A stretch of 64,000 nucleotides of DNA from Cnuella takakiae (GCF_001953305.1 NZ_MTFE01000010.1:1514712-1578711), one strand, 5' to 3'. Counted from the first letter of the stretch, positions 49,851-59,553 are shown. Numbers and translations: made by a program. The notes: generated from the sequence alone by a model not told the origin.

Positions 49851-51740
49851 ATGCTTTTTTCCATGGTGTTGGTTTGCTTTGCCTTTTCGGCAAAGGCCCA
49901 GCCCGTAGAAGCTGCCAATCTCAGCGGGCAAAGACACCTGGTAGTAACGCCCCATATGCAGGTATTGAAAAGCCAGGTTCCCTATACCATCAAACAAATT
50001 TTACAACCCGAAATACAGGCCCGTTTCAGGCAGGCACCTGCAAAGCCGGTGGTCTTTTCGGGTTACGACCAAGATTATTATTGGTTTCGTTTGGTGCTGC
50101 GCAATGGAGCAGCCGGCCCCCAGAACCTGCTCCTGCTGATGGGCCCAATTGGGATGCGGGAAGGACTGCTGTACCGGGTTGAGAACGGTACCTGGAAAAT
50201 GGAGGGCAAGAACGGTGTTGCGGTTCCTTTTGCGCAGCGTGCCTACCAGTATACCCACTTTGTATATCCCCTGTACCTGCCCCCGCAAAGCACCGACACT
50301 TTTTACCTGTCCATGGATGCCCGGCATGTGTACAAGTCCTATGCATTTGCCCTGCTGGAGCCCGCCGAGTTCAAGGCTTTTGCCAACCGCATGTACCTGC
50401 TTTTTGGGATCATCCTCGGCATCCTCTTCCTGTTCCTCATTTTAAATCTTTATCTCTACACATCTCTTAACGACCGCATCCATGTTTGGTATAGCCTCTA
50501 CATCCTCTTCCTGATGCTGATCGTGATGAAAAACGACCAGCTGGACCAGCAGTTTCTCCACTGGGATTCGGAACGGGCTTACCGGCTTACACCCATCATG
50601 GCCCTGGGCGCACTGGCCATATCGGTGCTGATGCATGTGGTGCAGCAGTTCCTGACCAATATACCGCCCCACAGCAGGCTTTGTATTTTCCTGAATGTGG
50701 TAAAGTTCAATACTATTTTAAGTGCCTTGTGTCACCTGGTGGCGTTCAATTTGAAACCCGATCCATGGTTGGAAACAGTCTTGTTTAAATGGGCCAATAT
50801 CAGCACCATGGTCACCATTATTTCCATCATTGGGGCCTGTATTTACAGTACGGTAAAAGGCATGAAAAGCGCCATCTTCCTGCTGGCGGGCCTGTTGGTT
50901 TTTTTGATCGGCGCCCTCCAGCGCCTTACGCTTGCCGCTACGGCTTCCTACCTTTTTCCACCTTCTACTTTTCATGTAGGCATGATCATGGAAACCCTGA
51001 TCATTTCCTTTGGACTTATATACCGGTACCGCGCCGAGCGCAAGGAAAAGATGCAGTACCTGGCTGAAAAAGAATCGCTGCGCAACAACTTCGATAAGTT
51101 GCTGCTCGAAAGTAAGTTCGAGATACAGGAGCAAACCCTCCGCAACATCGGTCAGGAAATACACGATAATATCGGGCAGGTGCTAAGCCTGGTACGTATG
51201 AACCTTACAAGGCAGGCCATGCAACTACCTGTTGGTGCCAGCAAGGGTATGCTCGACGACCAGGTAGACCTGATCGGCAAAGCTATTGCCGACCTGCGCC
51301 TCCTCTCCAAGTTGCTGGATGCCGATTATGTACTGGAAATGGGCCTGGAAAAATCTATTGCCTCCGAAATGGAGCAGGTACGCAAGTATGGCGCATTTCA
51401 AACCGAACTCACCGTAACAGGCGAGGAACTGCAGCTGGAGCCACAGAAAGAACTGATTCTTTTCCGCCTCTTCCAGGAAGTACTGCAAAATATCATCAAA
51501 CATGCGCAGGCCCACAAGGTATCTGTGCAACTGGAAGTAAGGGATGCCCGGTTGCACCTCACCATACAGGATGATGGCATCGGATTCGACCCGGAAGCAT
51601 TGCTGCTCAAGGGCCATGGCAAAGGCATGGGGTTGAAAAATATGTACCGGCGTGCAGGATTGTTGCAGGCCGAGTTCCGGATCATTTCGGGCAAGGATGG
51701 TACCCGGGTGTCCATTAGTATGCCCACGCAGCCTGCATAG
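49851..51740 (+). CDS. 7TMR-DISM sensor histidine kinase
   Basis: A 629-residue membrane kinase from the ATG that gives a clean signal peptide (MLFSMVLVCFAFSAKA); a TTG at 49740 would add 37 residues. The outer sensor is a 7TMR-DISMED2-type domain (about 30-165), followed by seven membrane helices (FANRMYLLFGIILGILFLF onward). The kinase is of the HisKA_3 class: His438 in GQEIHDNIGQVLSLVRM, with the ATPase N box LFQEVLQNIIKHAQAHKV and G box GKGMGLKNMYRRAG. No partner regulator is next to it; this class usually pairs with LuxR-type regulators. The ligand is unknown. Confidence 0.88.
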   Translation: MLFSMVLVCFAFSAKAQPVEAANLSGQRHLVVTPHMQVLKSQVPYTIKQILQPEIQARFRQAPAKPVVFSGYDQDYYWFRLVLRNGAAGPQNLLLLMGPIGMREGLLYRVENGTWKMEGKNGVAVPFAQRAYQYTHFVYPLYLPPQSTDTFYLSMDARHVYKSYAFALLEPAEFKAFANRMYLLFGIILGILFLFLILNLYLYTSLNDRIHVWYSLYILFLMLIVMKNDQLDQQFLHWDSERAYRLTPIMALGALAISVLMHVVQQFLTNIPPHSRLCIFLNVVKFNTILSALCHLVAFNLKPDPWLETVLFKWANISTMVTIISIIGACIYSTVKGMKSAIFLLAGLLVFLIGALQRLTLAATASYLFPPSTFHVGMIMETLIISFGLIYRYRAERKEKMQYLAEKESLRNNFDKLLLESKFEIQEQTLRNIGQEIHDNIGQVLSLVRMNLTRQAMQLPVGASKGMLDDQVDLIGKAIADLRLLSKLLDADYVLEMGLEKSIASEMEQVRKYGAFQTELTVTGEELQLEPQKELILFRLFQEVLQNIIKHAQAHKVSVQLEVRDARLHLTIQDDGIGFDPEALLLKGHGKGMGLKNMYRRAGLLQAEFRIISGKDGTRVSISMPTQPA

Positions 51741-51839
51741 CAGGCATTTGTTGGATCGGCTGGGTACCACTATATTTAAGCAATCCTCCCTCCTGATTGC
51801 GCTGATCCGCTCCCCATTTCCCGCTTCGAATTAATTGCT

Positions 51840-52940
51840 ATGAACAAGACTGTATTTGAAAAGAACAGCCCTTTTTACCAGGTGCTGAAAGCCAGGGTGG
51901 ACACTTATTTCAGGCAAAACGCCATAGCCAAAACTGGTAATGGCCAGCTTTGGTTGAAGGCAGCGCTCTTGGGTGGAACAGCCGTGGTGCTCTTCGTGGT
52001 ATTGTTGCTGGTGCCCCTGCCTGTTTGGGTACAATTGGTATTGTCCGCCACATTGGGGCTGGTGCTGGCAGGAATTGGCTTTGCCATTATGCACGATGCC
52101 TGTCATTACAGTTTCAGCAGCAGCCGGCGGGTAAACGACCTGGTGGTGCTAAGCCTCAACGCGCTTGGTGGCAATGCGTTTTTGTTCCGGCAAAAACACC
52201 AGCTGCATCATAGCTACACCAATATCGACGGGCTGGATGATGACATTGCAAAAAGCCCGCTGTTGCGCCAGTGCGATGTGCAGGTATGGAAACCCATGCA
52301 CCGCTACCAGCACTGGTACGTGCTGTTGCTTTACCCTTTTTCGGGTATTTTCTGGATCACCGTTTTTGATTTTACCAAGTACTTCAAAGGACAGATCAGC
52401 AATATGCCCCTGCGCCGTATGAACCGCACCGAGCATATATTGTTCTGGGCAAGCAAGGCGTTCTACTTTTTCTGCTACGTGGGCCTGCCCATTTACCTGC
52501 TTGGTTTCAACAACTGGCTGGTAGGCTACCTGGTGATGAATATGGTGATGGGGCTAACCCTTGCACTGGTGTTTCAGCTGGGGCATGTGGTGGAACACAC
52601 ACAGTTTTACCAGGCAAAAGAAGAAGGCGGTATGCTGCCTGTACATTGGGCCGAACACGAAGTGCAGGCATCAGCCAATTTTGCCCTCAACAACAAGCTG
52701 GTTACCTGGTACACCGGCGGCCTCAACTACCAGATAGAACACCATCTTTTTCCCCGCGTAAGCCATGTGCATTATCCCGCCATCAGCAAGCTGGTGCAGC
52801 AAACCTGCCGCGAATATGGCCTGCCTTATTTCTGTTATCCAACGTTTACCAGTGCAGTGCAATCGCATTTCAGGCTGTTGCGCACCCTGGGCAATACGCC
52901 ACCGGCGGTTACTCCGACAACTGCTTTGGCAGGGGCTTAA
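51840..52940 (+). CDS. Membrane fatty acid desaturase (acyl-lipid/acyl-CoA)
   Basis: A 366-residue di-iron desaturase with four or more membrane helices. The three His boxes are present: HDACH (85-89), HQLHH (120-124) and QIEHH (298-302). The QxxHH third box is typical of front-end (delta-5/6-type) desaturases, but no cytochrome b5 domain is fused, so the electron donor must be separate. It probably adjusts membrane fluidity. A strong bidirectional terminator follows. Confidence 0.93.
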   Translation: MNKTVFEKNSPFYQVLKARVDTYFRQNAIAKTGNGQLWLKAALLGGTAVVLFVVLLLVPLPVWVQLVLSATLGLVLAGIGFAIMHDACHYSFSSSRRVNDLVVLSLNALGGNAFLFRQKHQLHHSYTNIDGLDDDIAKSPLLRQCDVQVWKPMHRYQHWYVLLLYPFSGIFWITVFDFTKYFKGQISNMPLRRMNRTEHILFWASKAFYFFCYVGLPIYLLGFNNWLVGYLVMNMVMGLTLALVFQLGHVVEHTQFYQAKEEGGMLPVHWAEHEVQASANFALNNKLVTWYTGGLNYQIEHHLFPRVSHVHYPAISKLVQQTCREYGLPYFCYPTFTSAVQSHFRLLRTLGNTPPAVTPTTALAGA

Positions 52941-52950
52941 ATAGCCAAAT

Positions 52951-52988
52951 AATAAAACAGGCACCGAATACCCGGTGCCTGTTTTATT
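52951..52988. terminator. Bidirectional terminator between desaturase and AI-2E genes
   Basis: AATAAAACAGGCACCG and its perfect 16-bp inverse with a 6-base loop; both strands have A/T runs. Confidence 0.92.
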
Positions 52989-53037
52989 GAAAAAGATCCA
53001 TAGCGTATTGTGGTAAAGTTCCCAATGAACGCCTCCC

Positions 53038-53098
53038 GTTGTCCATCGTCTGTGGTCTGTCGTCCATCGTCCATATCCCATCGTCTATCGTCCATCAT
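53038..53098. repeat. Single-armed word repeat, GTCCATCGTCTGTGG family
   Basis: GTCCATCGTCTGTGGTCTG, then TCGTCCATCGTCCAT and TCGTCTATCGTCCATCATCC, run up to the AI-2E gene stop. The vocabulary is that of 16139-16190, but no inverted partner lies upstream. Confidence 0.75.
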
Positions 53099-53100
53099 CC

Positions 53101-54264
53101 CTACGGTGTCGGTTTCCCCTTTGTATCCGTTGGTTCAATATTGTTTTGTTGTTGCAGCTTTTCCTGCACCTTTTTGCTGCCTAGCCGCAACACGGGCCAG
53201 CTCATGGGGCTCTTCTGCGGTTTTTCATCGCCAAACAACACGCCCCACTGCTTGAGGTTGTTGGTGCGGTCGAAAATGATCTTCATTACCGCAATAACAG
53301 GTAGTGATAGGAACATACCCGATACACCGGCCATGGCGCCGGCAATGATCACCCCGATAATGGTGACCAGCGCATTGATCTTAACCTTGGAGCCCACAAT
53401 GCGGGGCATCAGGATATTATTGTCGAGGAATTGTACAAAAGCAATGGTCACCAACACCGCAATAATGGGCCACAACTCCTGCGAAGAAGACAGGGTGAGC
53501 AGCACACCAATGAGGTTGCCAATAAGTGCACCCACATAAGGTATGAGGTTGAGGATGGCAAAGATGGCACCGATGAGGATGGCGTGTTTGATGCCAATGA
53601 CCAGCAGGATGCCGCCCAGCAAAATAGTGATGTAGGTTATTTGTATCAGCAGGCCGCCCAGATAGCTTTTGATAATTACCTCCGATTCACGCATGGCTTC
53701 CTCTACCTTTTGGTGGTTGTCTTTGGGAAACCACAGGAACACAAAACGCAGCAGCAGGTTTTTGTAAAACAGCAACAGGAAAATATAAATGGGCAACAGG
53801 CCGATGAAAACAAAGATGCCTGTAACCGAAGATGCCGCACCGCCCAACATACCGCCGGCCCATGCCAGTACCTTTTCGTTTTGCTGGTTGATCAGTTCGG
53901 TTTGCCGGCGGGTTGAAAGTCCTGTTTTTGTTTCAAACCAATGACTCAGGTTATTGAGATGCAGGGTCACATTTTCCCTTATCTGCGGAAAGTCCTGCAC
54001 CACGCGGCCTATTTGGGAAGAAAAAAACCAGATCAGTCCGCCCAGCACCAGGAACAGCAGGAAAAGGGAAAGGATGATGGACCCAACCTCGCCAAACTTT
54101 GCCCGGTTGCGCAGAAAGCGGTATACGGGCAGCAGCATGATGGCCAGGAAAAAGGCCATCAGTAGGGGTGTAATAATATCTTTGGCAACGATGATAATGG
54201 TACCCAGGAAATAAAGACCCATTATTTCAATTGCCCTGCGAACGGTTAAAGGCATGCGATCCAT
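53101..54264 (-). CDS. AI-2E family transporter (PerM/UPF0118)
   Basis: A 387-residue polytopic membrane protein with about eight helices. Family stretches are DIITPLLMAFFLAIMLLPVYRFL, RVVQDFPQIRENV, FIGLLPIYIFLLLFY and LLGGILLVIGIKHAILIGAI, then ALVTIIGVIIAGAMAGVSGMFLSLPV. Studied members take part in AI-2 export or Na+(Li+)/H+ antiport; context does not choose. It ends in a charged tail and is convergent with the desaturase gene. Confidence 0.9.
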   Translation of the reverse strand: MDRMPLTVRRAIEIMGLYFLGTIIIVAKDIITPLLMAFFLAIMLLPVYRFLRNRAKFGEVGSIILSLFLLFLVLGGLIWFFSSQIGRVVQDFPQIRENVTLHLNNLSHWFETKTGLSTRRQTELINQQNEKVLAWAGGMLGGAASSVTGIFVFIGLLPIYIFLLLFYKNLLLRFVFLWFPKDNHQKVEEAMRESEVIIKSYLGGLLIQITYITILLGGILLVIGIKHAILIGAIFAILNLIPYVGALIGNLIGVLLTLSSSQELWPIIAVLVTIAFVQFLDNNILMPRIVGSKVKINALVTIIGVIIAGAMAGVSGMFLSLPVIAVMKIIFDRTNNLKQWGVLFGDEKPQKSPMSWPVLRLGSKKVQEKLQQQNNIEPTDTKGKPTP

Positions 54265-54311
54265 GTGCTTTTTTTATATTGCTTCAGGCCTAAGCTAATA
54301 AAACCGGACCA

Positions 54312-54374
54312 GTTACGGTTTGGGGTTTGGAGTTTGGCGTTTTGGGTTTTTAGTTTTTGGTTGGGAGGTTTGAG
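54312..54374. repeat. Single-armed word repeat, GGTTTGGGGTTTGG family
   Basis: Words GGTTTGGGGTTTGG, AGTTTGGCGTTTTGGG and TTTTTAGTTTTTGG run from upstream of the AI-2E gene to the stop of the Wzi-like gene. It shares vocabulary with 5633-5757. Confidence 0.7.
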
Positions 54375-56048
54375 TTAGAAGAGGAAGCTGCGGCGCCACA
54401 TGTTCCACCTGATACCGGCCGAAAGCACGGTGGTGTGCTGGCTTTGCCTGCCCGCCGCCTTTTCGTTGCGGAACAGGGCACAGGCTTCCAGGTAAAGGTT
54501 TTGTTTCAGTTCGTACGAAAGCAGTAGGGAAGCCAGTGTTACATCAGTGCGCACACCATTGCCAACACTATAGCCATAATCCTGTTTGCGGTAGGGCGGC
54601 ACGTTGGGTAAAAAGATATTGCTGCCGCTGGAAACCTTTGCCGAGTCGCGGCCTTGGAAATAATACATCCCCTTTGCCAATACCGTCCACCGGGGCTTGG
54701 GCTGGTAGCGCAACTGCATCAGCACCTCCTGGAAGTTGGCGCCAAGCGGGTGTGCCAGCGGCTGGTTGTAGTGCGTGTAGTTGGCCACTGAGTCGTCGTG
54801 CGAATAGGTAAAGGGCCGTACCCGGTTGACCTCCACCTGCAGGTCGAGGTTGGGCACACCCAGCACATCGATGTATTTGGCGCCCAGCTGCCAGCCCCAC
54901 TTGTTGGCCCACCACCCTTTATTGTCGCGCACCTCGGAGAGCTTGAACTCATCAAACAGCAACTGCCCGTAAAACTGGAAGCGCCTGGCAGCATTTGCTT
55001 TAAAGTCAATCCCCGCCATGCTGTTGTCGCCCGACCCGTTTTGCTGCTCCATCGACCGCATGAAGATGATGGGGTTGAGGTAGCTGAAATCAAACTTGTT
55101 TGTGCGGCCAAATACCACGCTTTCAAAAAGACCCACATTCAGCCAGGGCGTGAGTGCCATGTCGAGGTGGTGCATGGCAGCGTACTTCTTGCCTAAAAGG
55201 TAGTCGCGTTGGCGGGGATCAAGCGGGTCGGCATGCTGCAGCTCCATAAAAAGGTTCTGGTAGTTGAACTTCCAGATACGGGTATTGAGCCGCAGGAAAA
55301 GCGCATTGTTGGGAAAATCAGAAAGGTACAGGCTGCGCAGGCCATTGCCGATGCTGTTGCGGTCGTAGCCAAAGGAGACATCAATGTATTTGGTAGCGTT
55401 GAAGCTGATATAACCGCGGGCATCAAAATAGTCGTAAGCCGTTTTTTTGAATGCCTGGTAATAACCCTGCCCGGGCAGTGCCTTTCGTTCGGCTACCCAG
55501 CTTTGCACATACAGCGGATCACGTTCCTGGTTTTCGCCCACATAGCCGGCAAACCCGATCCTGTTGGCAATGCGGCCACGGATATGGGCACCACGGCTGT
55601 TTTGGAATAAATATTGGGTGTTGTTTTGTTCTTTGGCAACGGTATATTGAAAAGCAGGATTGATCACCAGGAAAAAATCGGGCTGGTCAACTTCCACCAG
55701 GTTGGCGGGTGTTTTATAAAAATGTTTCCAAGTAGGTTTCCGGCTCCTGTAACGGGCATGGGCAACCGAAGTCCACTCAGGGCTTGCCATCAGGGCGCTG
55801 GCATAGAGATAGCGGTCTGATGGCGACTGCAGCAGGTTGTCCAAAGCTGCTATGCGTGGTACTACCTGTTTGCGGCTGTAGGGATGAATTTTGGAAAAAT
55901 TCAGTACCGAATCGCGCTGGGCTTTTACTTCCATTCTTTCCAGCAGGATGCCCTCTTTGCTGTCCTGGAACAGGTAGGTAGTTTGGGCTTTGATAGCCAA
56001 GGGGAATAAAGAAAGAATGAGGTTGCGAATGGTTGCTTTAACTTGCAT
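54375..56048 (-). CDS. Outer membrane protein, capsule-assembly Wzi / RemB-like
   Basis: A 557-residue protein with a signal peptide (LILSLFPLAIKA). It is rich in aromatic beta-strands ending with Phe at the C-terminus (RWNMWRRSFLF), as in outer-membrane barrels. Stretches such as DFFLVINPAFQY, GVYGFAGYVGEN-like (RIGFAGYVGENQERDP) and DVSFGYDRNSIGNGLRSLYL recall the Wzi/RemB group, where RemB helps gliding in Flavobacterium. No capsule genes are adjacent. The beta-barrel nature is fairly sure; the family assignment is moderate. Confidence 0.62.
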   Translation of the reverse strand: MQVKATIRNLILSLFPLAIKAQTTYLFQDSKEGILLERMEVKAQRDSVLNFSKIHPYSRKQVVPRIAALDNLLQSPSDRYLYASALMASPEWTSVAHARYRSRKPTWKHFYKTPANLVEVDQPDFFLVINPAFQYTVAKEQNNTQYLFQNSRGAHIRGRIANRIGFAGYVGENQERDPLYVQSWVAERKALPGQGYYQAFKKTAYDYFDARGYISFNATKYIDVSFGYDRNSIGNGLRSLYLSDFPNNALFLRLNTRIWKFNYQNLFMELQHADPLDPRQRDYLLGKKYAAMHHLDMALTPWLNVGLFESVVFGRTNKFDFSYLNPIIFMRSMEQQNGSGDNSMAGIDFKANAARRFQFYGQLLFDEFKLSEVRDNKGWWANKWGWQLGAKYIDVLGVPNLDLQVEVNRVRPFTYSHDDSVANYTHYNQPLAHPLGANFQEVLMQLRYQPKPRWTVLAKGMYYFQGRDSAKVSSGSNIFLPNVPPYRKQDYGYSVGNGVRTDVTLASLLLSYELKQNLYLEACALFRNEKAAGRQSQHTTVLSAGIRWNMWRRSFLF

Positions 56049-56077
56049 CTCAGAGGGTTAACGGAAGAATTGAATTT

Positions 56078-57418
56078 ATGCATAAATATCTTATCCGGAA
56101 TATTCAGGTCGTGAACGAAGGCCGCACGGAGGTCTTGGATGTGCTGGTGGCTAATGGACGTATTGAACGTATAGCGCCACAGCTAACGGTTACGGACAAC
56201 GTAAAAGAAATTAATGGTGAGGGCAAGTATCTTTTGCCGGGCGCCATCGACGACCAGGTGCATTTCCGCGAGCCGGGTCTTACCCACAAGGCCAATATTT
56301 ATTCGGAGGCAAAAGCTGCGGTTGCAGGTGGTGTTACTTCTTTTATGGAAATGCCCAACACCAACCCGCCGGCATTTACCCACGAGTTGCTGGAGCAGAA
56401 ATACGCCATCGGTGCCAACACTTCGCTGGCCAACTACTCGTTTTTTATGGGTACTTCCAACGACAACCTCGAGGAAGTGCTGCGCGTAAACGACCGCAGG
56501 CAGGATATCTGCGGCGTAAAGATTTTCATGGGTTCCTCAACGGGCAACCTGCTGGTAGATAATTACCTGACGCTGGACCGCATCTTTGCCGAAAGCCAGG
56601 TGCTCATTGCCACCCACTGCGAAGAAGAAAGCATCATCAAGGCCAACCTAGAAAAGCTTAAGGCCCAAAAGCCGGTACTCGAGCCTTCGGATCATCCCAT
56701 CATCCGCAACGAGGAAGCCTGTTTTGAATCTTCGTTCAAGGCCATTCAACTGGCCAAAAAACATGGCACCCGCCTCCACATCCTGCATATTACCACCGAG
56801 AAAGAGCTGCAGCTGTTTACCAATATGCTGCCCCTGAAGGACAAGCGGATCACTTCGGAAGTGTGTGTGCACCACCTGCATTTTACATCCGATGATTACC
56901 CCGCGTTGGGCAACCGCATCAAGTGCAATCCCGCCATCAAGGCGCCGTTTAACCGCGAGGCTTTGTGGCAGGCCCTCAACGACGACCGCCTCGATGTAAT
57001 TGCCACCGACCACGCCCCCCATACCTGGGAAGAGAAAATGGAGCCTTACGAAAAGGCACATGCCGGTCTGCCGCTGATCCAGCATTCGCTGCTGCTTATG
57101 CTGCACTATGTAAAAGAAGGCCGCATCACGCTGGAAAAGGTGGTACAGAAAATGAGCCATGCCGTTGCCGACTGTTTCCAGATCAAGGACCGTGGTTATA
57201 TCCGCGAAGGCTACCATGCCGACCTGGTGATTGTGGACCCGCAGCAAACAACCACCGTTGAAAAAACCAATATCCTGTACAAGTGCGGCTGGAGCCCGCT
57301 GGAAGGCACCACTTTCCCGGCAGCCATCACCCATACTTTTGTAAATGGTCACCTGGTTTATGAAAATGGGAACTTTGATGAGTCACAAAAAGGACAGCGG
57401 CTGAAGTTTGATAGGTAA
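56078..57418 (+). CDS. pyrC: Dihydroorotase, class I
   Basis: A 446-residue amidohydrolase that cyclises carbamoyl aspartate in pyrimidine synthesis. It has LLPGAIDDQVHFREPGLTHK, the MPNTNPP segment, THCEEESII, LHILHITTEKEL, the metal Asp in TDHAPH, and GYHADLVIVDP. In the first metal motif Gln60 stands where DxHxH enzymes have His, while His62 and Arg64 are kept; this appears normal for Bacteroidota. It is not a dead paralogue, since the other catalytic stretches are intact. The stop codon lies at the left arm of an inverted repeat. Confidence 0.93.
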   Translation: MHKYLIRNIQVVNEGRTEVLDVLVANGRIERIAPQLTVTDNVKEINGEGKYLLPGAIDDQVHFREPGLTHKANIYSEAKAAVAGGVTSFMEMPNTNPPAFTHELLEQKYAIGANTSLANYSFFMGTSNDNLEEVLRVNDRRQDICGVKIFMGSSTGNLLVDNYLTLDRIFAESQVLIATHCEEESIIKANLEKLKAQKPVLEPSDHPIIRNEEACFESSFKAIQLAKKHGTRLHILHITTEKELQLFTNMLPLKDKRITSEVCVHHLHFTSDDYPALGNRIKCNPAIKAPFNREALWQALNDDRLDVIATDHAPHTWEEKMEPYEKAHAGLPLIQHSLLLMLHYVKEGRITLEKVVQKMSHAVADCFQIKDRGYIREGYHADLVIVDPQQTTTVEKTNILYKCGWSPLEGTTFPAAITHTFVNGHLVYENGNFDESQKGQRLKFDR

Positions 57419-57620
57419 ACCCCCTGTCCCCCTAAAGGGGGAACTTAGGCCGGAAAGCATAATTGGGAACAACGCTACCCTGACAGGGGTGGCGTTGTTG
57501 TTTTAAGAAGAGGTGGCTTTTGTTTGCCAAAGATTTCAAAATCTAGTGCCTGCTGTAAAACCTATTCCTTTAAAATTCAGTATGTTCGACCTAAGTCCCT
57601 CCTTTAGGGGGACAGGGGGT
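57419..57620. repeat. Inverted repeat, CCCCCTGTCCCCC family, from pyrC stop to MutS-like start
   Basis: Arms 57419-57448 and 57591-57620 agree at about 28 of 30 positions (ACCCCCTGTCCCCCTAAAGG, ACTTAG). The left arm begins directly after the pyrC stop and the right arm ends on the base before the next ATG. Confidence 0.92.
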
Positions 57621-58937
57621 ATGCAGATTGATAAGATAACTTTTAACGACATTTCCATCTTCCAGCAGGAAGAGGAGTTCTCCATATTTCATAAGCTCAA
57701 CTTCACCCGCACCATTGGCGGCAAGGAATGGCTGCGCCGCTACTTCAACGAGCCGCACAGCGACCTGAAGAAGATCCGCGGCACCCAAACCATCATCCGT
57801 ACCGTGATGGCGCACATCGATGAATGGCCTGCCGATATCACCAACGGTACCATCCTGGTGATGGATAAGTTCCTCGATTACCCGCTCGATCCCGGTCCGC
57901 AGCATCCCAACCCCGCCAGTGCGCTTTCATATCGTTTGCTGCATGCCGCCGACTATTCCATGATCAAGTACTCCATCCGGCATTTTGCCGACTTTTTCAG
58001 GGGTATTAAAAAGCTGGAGCAACTGTTTGCCGGTGTGGAGTTGCCCGCACAGGTGCAGCTGCTGATGGAAAGGGTGCGCAAAGCTTTATCGGAAGAGCCG
58101 TTACGACGCCTGTCGGAGGCCGAAGCCGGAACGAAGTTCAGCGTGGTGCAAAACCTCTATTTTACCCACCATGTGCGCTACCTCCACAAAACCCGTATCC
58201 TCGACCTGATGGACCTCTATGGCCGTTTGGATGCCTGGTATTCAATGGCGGTAGCCGTGCAGAAATACGACCTGCATTTCCCTGAATTTGTAGACGACAG
58301 CCCGCCGCTAATTCAAGCCAGGGGTTTGTATCACGTACTCCTGGAAAAGCCCGTTGCCTACGACCTGGAAATGAACCCCGACCAGCATTTTGTTTTCCTT
58401 ACCGGTGCTAATATGGCCGGCAAAAGTACGCTCATCAAGGCCCTGGGTTCCTCGGTATTCCTGGCGCATATGGGTATGGGCGTACCTGCCAAAAGCATGC
58501 GGCTGTCCTTGTTCGACGGCGTGCTGTCCAATATCAATGTGTCGGACAATATTGCAAAAGGAGAAAGCTATTTTTTCAACGAAGTACAGCGCATCAAAAA
58601 CACCATCAACAAAATCAACGATGGTCGCAAGTGGCTGGTGCTGATCGATGAATTATTCAAGGGCACCAACGTGCAGGATGCCATGAAGTGCTCGCTAACG
58701 GTGATCAAAGGTTTGATTAAAATGCACAACTCCTTATTTGTGCTGAGTACCCACCTGTACGAGATAGGCGAGGAGCTGAAGCAGTATCCAACCATTGCCT
58801 TCAAATACTTCGAAACCGAAGTGCACGACGACCAGCTTTCTTTCAGCTACCAGCTGAAGGACGGTGTTTCCAACGACCGGATTGGGTATGTTATCTTGCG
58901 CAGGGAGAAAGTAGTGGAGTTGCTGGAGAATCTATAA
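57621..58937 (+). CDS. MutS-like ATPase lacking the mismatch-recognition domain
   Basis: A 438-residue protein that has only the clamp/core helices and the ATPase of MutS. Walker A is TGANMAGKSTL (261-271), Walker B WLVLIDELFKGTN, and the STHL stretch (LFVLSTHLYEIG) follows. The N-terminal Phe-x-Glu mismatch domain is absent, so it is not the mismatch-repair MutS. Related short forms occur in Bacteroidota with no known role. The ATG of MQIDKITFND was chosen because upstream in-frame sequence is inverted-repeat DNA. The next gene follows within ten bases. Confidence 0.9.
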   Translation: MQIDKITFNDISIFQQEEEFSIFHKLNFTRTIGGKEWLRRYFNEPHSDLKKIRGTQTIIRTVMAHIDEWPADITNGTILVMDKFLDYPLDPGPQHPNPASALSYRLLHAADYSMIKYSIRHFADFFRGIKKLEQLFAGVELPAQVQLLMERVRKALSEEPLRRLSEAEAGTKFSVVQNLYFTHHVRYLHKTRILDLMDLYGRLDAWYSMAVAVQKYDLHFPEFVDDSPPLIQARGLYHVLLEKPVAYDLEMNPDQHFVFLTGANMAGKSTLIKALGSSVFLAHMGMGVPAKSMRLSLFDGVLSNINVSDNIAKGESYFFNEVQRIKNTINKINDGRKWLVLIDELFKGTNVQDAMKCSLTVIKGLIKMHNSLFVLSTHLYEIGEELKQYPTIAFKYFETEVHDDQLSFSYQLKDGVSNDRIGYVILRREKVVELLENL

Positions 58938-58947
58938 ATGCAAGTGG

Positions 58948-59553
58948 ATGTTTTTTCGATTGGTCGCATTTCTTTTTTTGCTGCTTGCTACGGGCCAAGA
59001 GGCAAAAAGTCAATGGTATAAAGAGGAGACACCCCTGCATCAATTTTTTCAGAAGCATTTTGACAGTACGCTGATCTATCATGAGTTTTCTTCCTGGAGT
59101 CCTTACCCCAACTACCATATTGTCGCTAAAAGCAAGGGATCTGTTTTCCTGTTTACCTACAAAAACCCATATGCTGCCATAAGGGGCAGGAACCTGCCCA
59201 TGGAACTTGCCCTTCATTTCTATCGATCGGATGATAACTTCCAGGCTGTTAAACCAGACACCAACCGGTACTTGCTTCCCTTTGTTCCTGCTTTCCATTA
59301 TAACGGACCCAATCGTTGGGAGCAGTTGGCACAACTAAGGATTTGGCAATTACAACCTGCAACCCAGTTCACCGCTACCTGCAGTGTTGAAGATGGCAGT
59401 GAAATAGTTTTTTACCGCATCACCAAAAACGACATTCAGACGATTTACTTCTACGACGCGGAAGAATTAGATACCTGCACTCCCGCTGATACAAACAGGA
59501 AGACAGCCATTGAGTTGATGAGATACTTCCGTGATTTGTTCAAGGTGCGATAG
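58948..59553 (+). CDS. Secreted protein of unknown function
   Basis: A 201-residue protein with a signal peptide (LVAFLFLLLATGQEAKS). The mature part has scattered aromatic residues and no recognised motif; short stretches such as YHEFSSWSPYPNYHIVAKSKG suggest a beta-rich fold. It begins ten bases after the MutS-like gene and is probably co-transcribed with it by chance of spacing rather than shared function. Base composition looks slightly more A/T-rich than its neighbours. No function is proposed. Confidence 0.7.
   Translation: MFFRLVAFLFLLLATGQEAKSQWYKEETPLHQFFQKHFDSTLIYHEFSSWSPYPNYHIVAKSKGSVFLFTYKNPYAAIRGRNLPMELALHFYRSDDNFQAVKPDTNRYLLPFVPAFHYNGPNRWEQLAQLRIWQLQPATQFTATCSVEDGSEIVFYRITKNDIQTIYFYDAEELDTCTPADTNRKTAIELMRYFRDLFKVR

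Noticed and set aside
57621..58937. Mismatch-repair MutS
   Set aside because: The protein lacks the N-terminal mismatch-recognition and connector domains and is about half the length of MutS.
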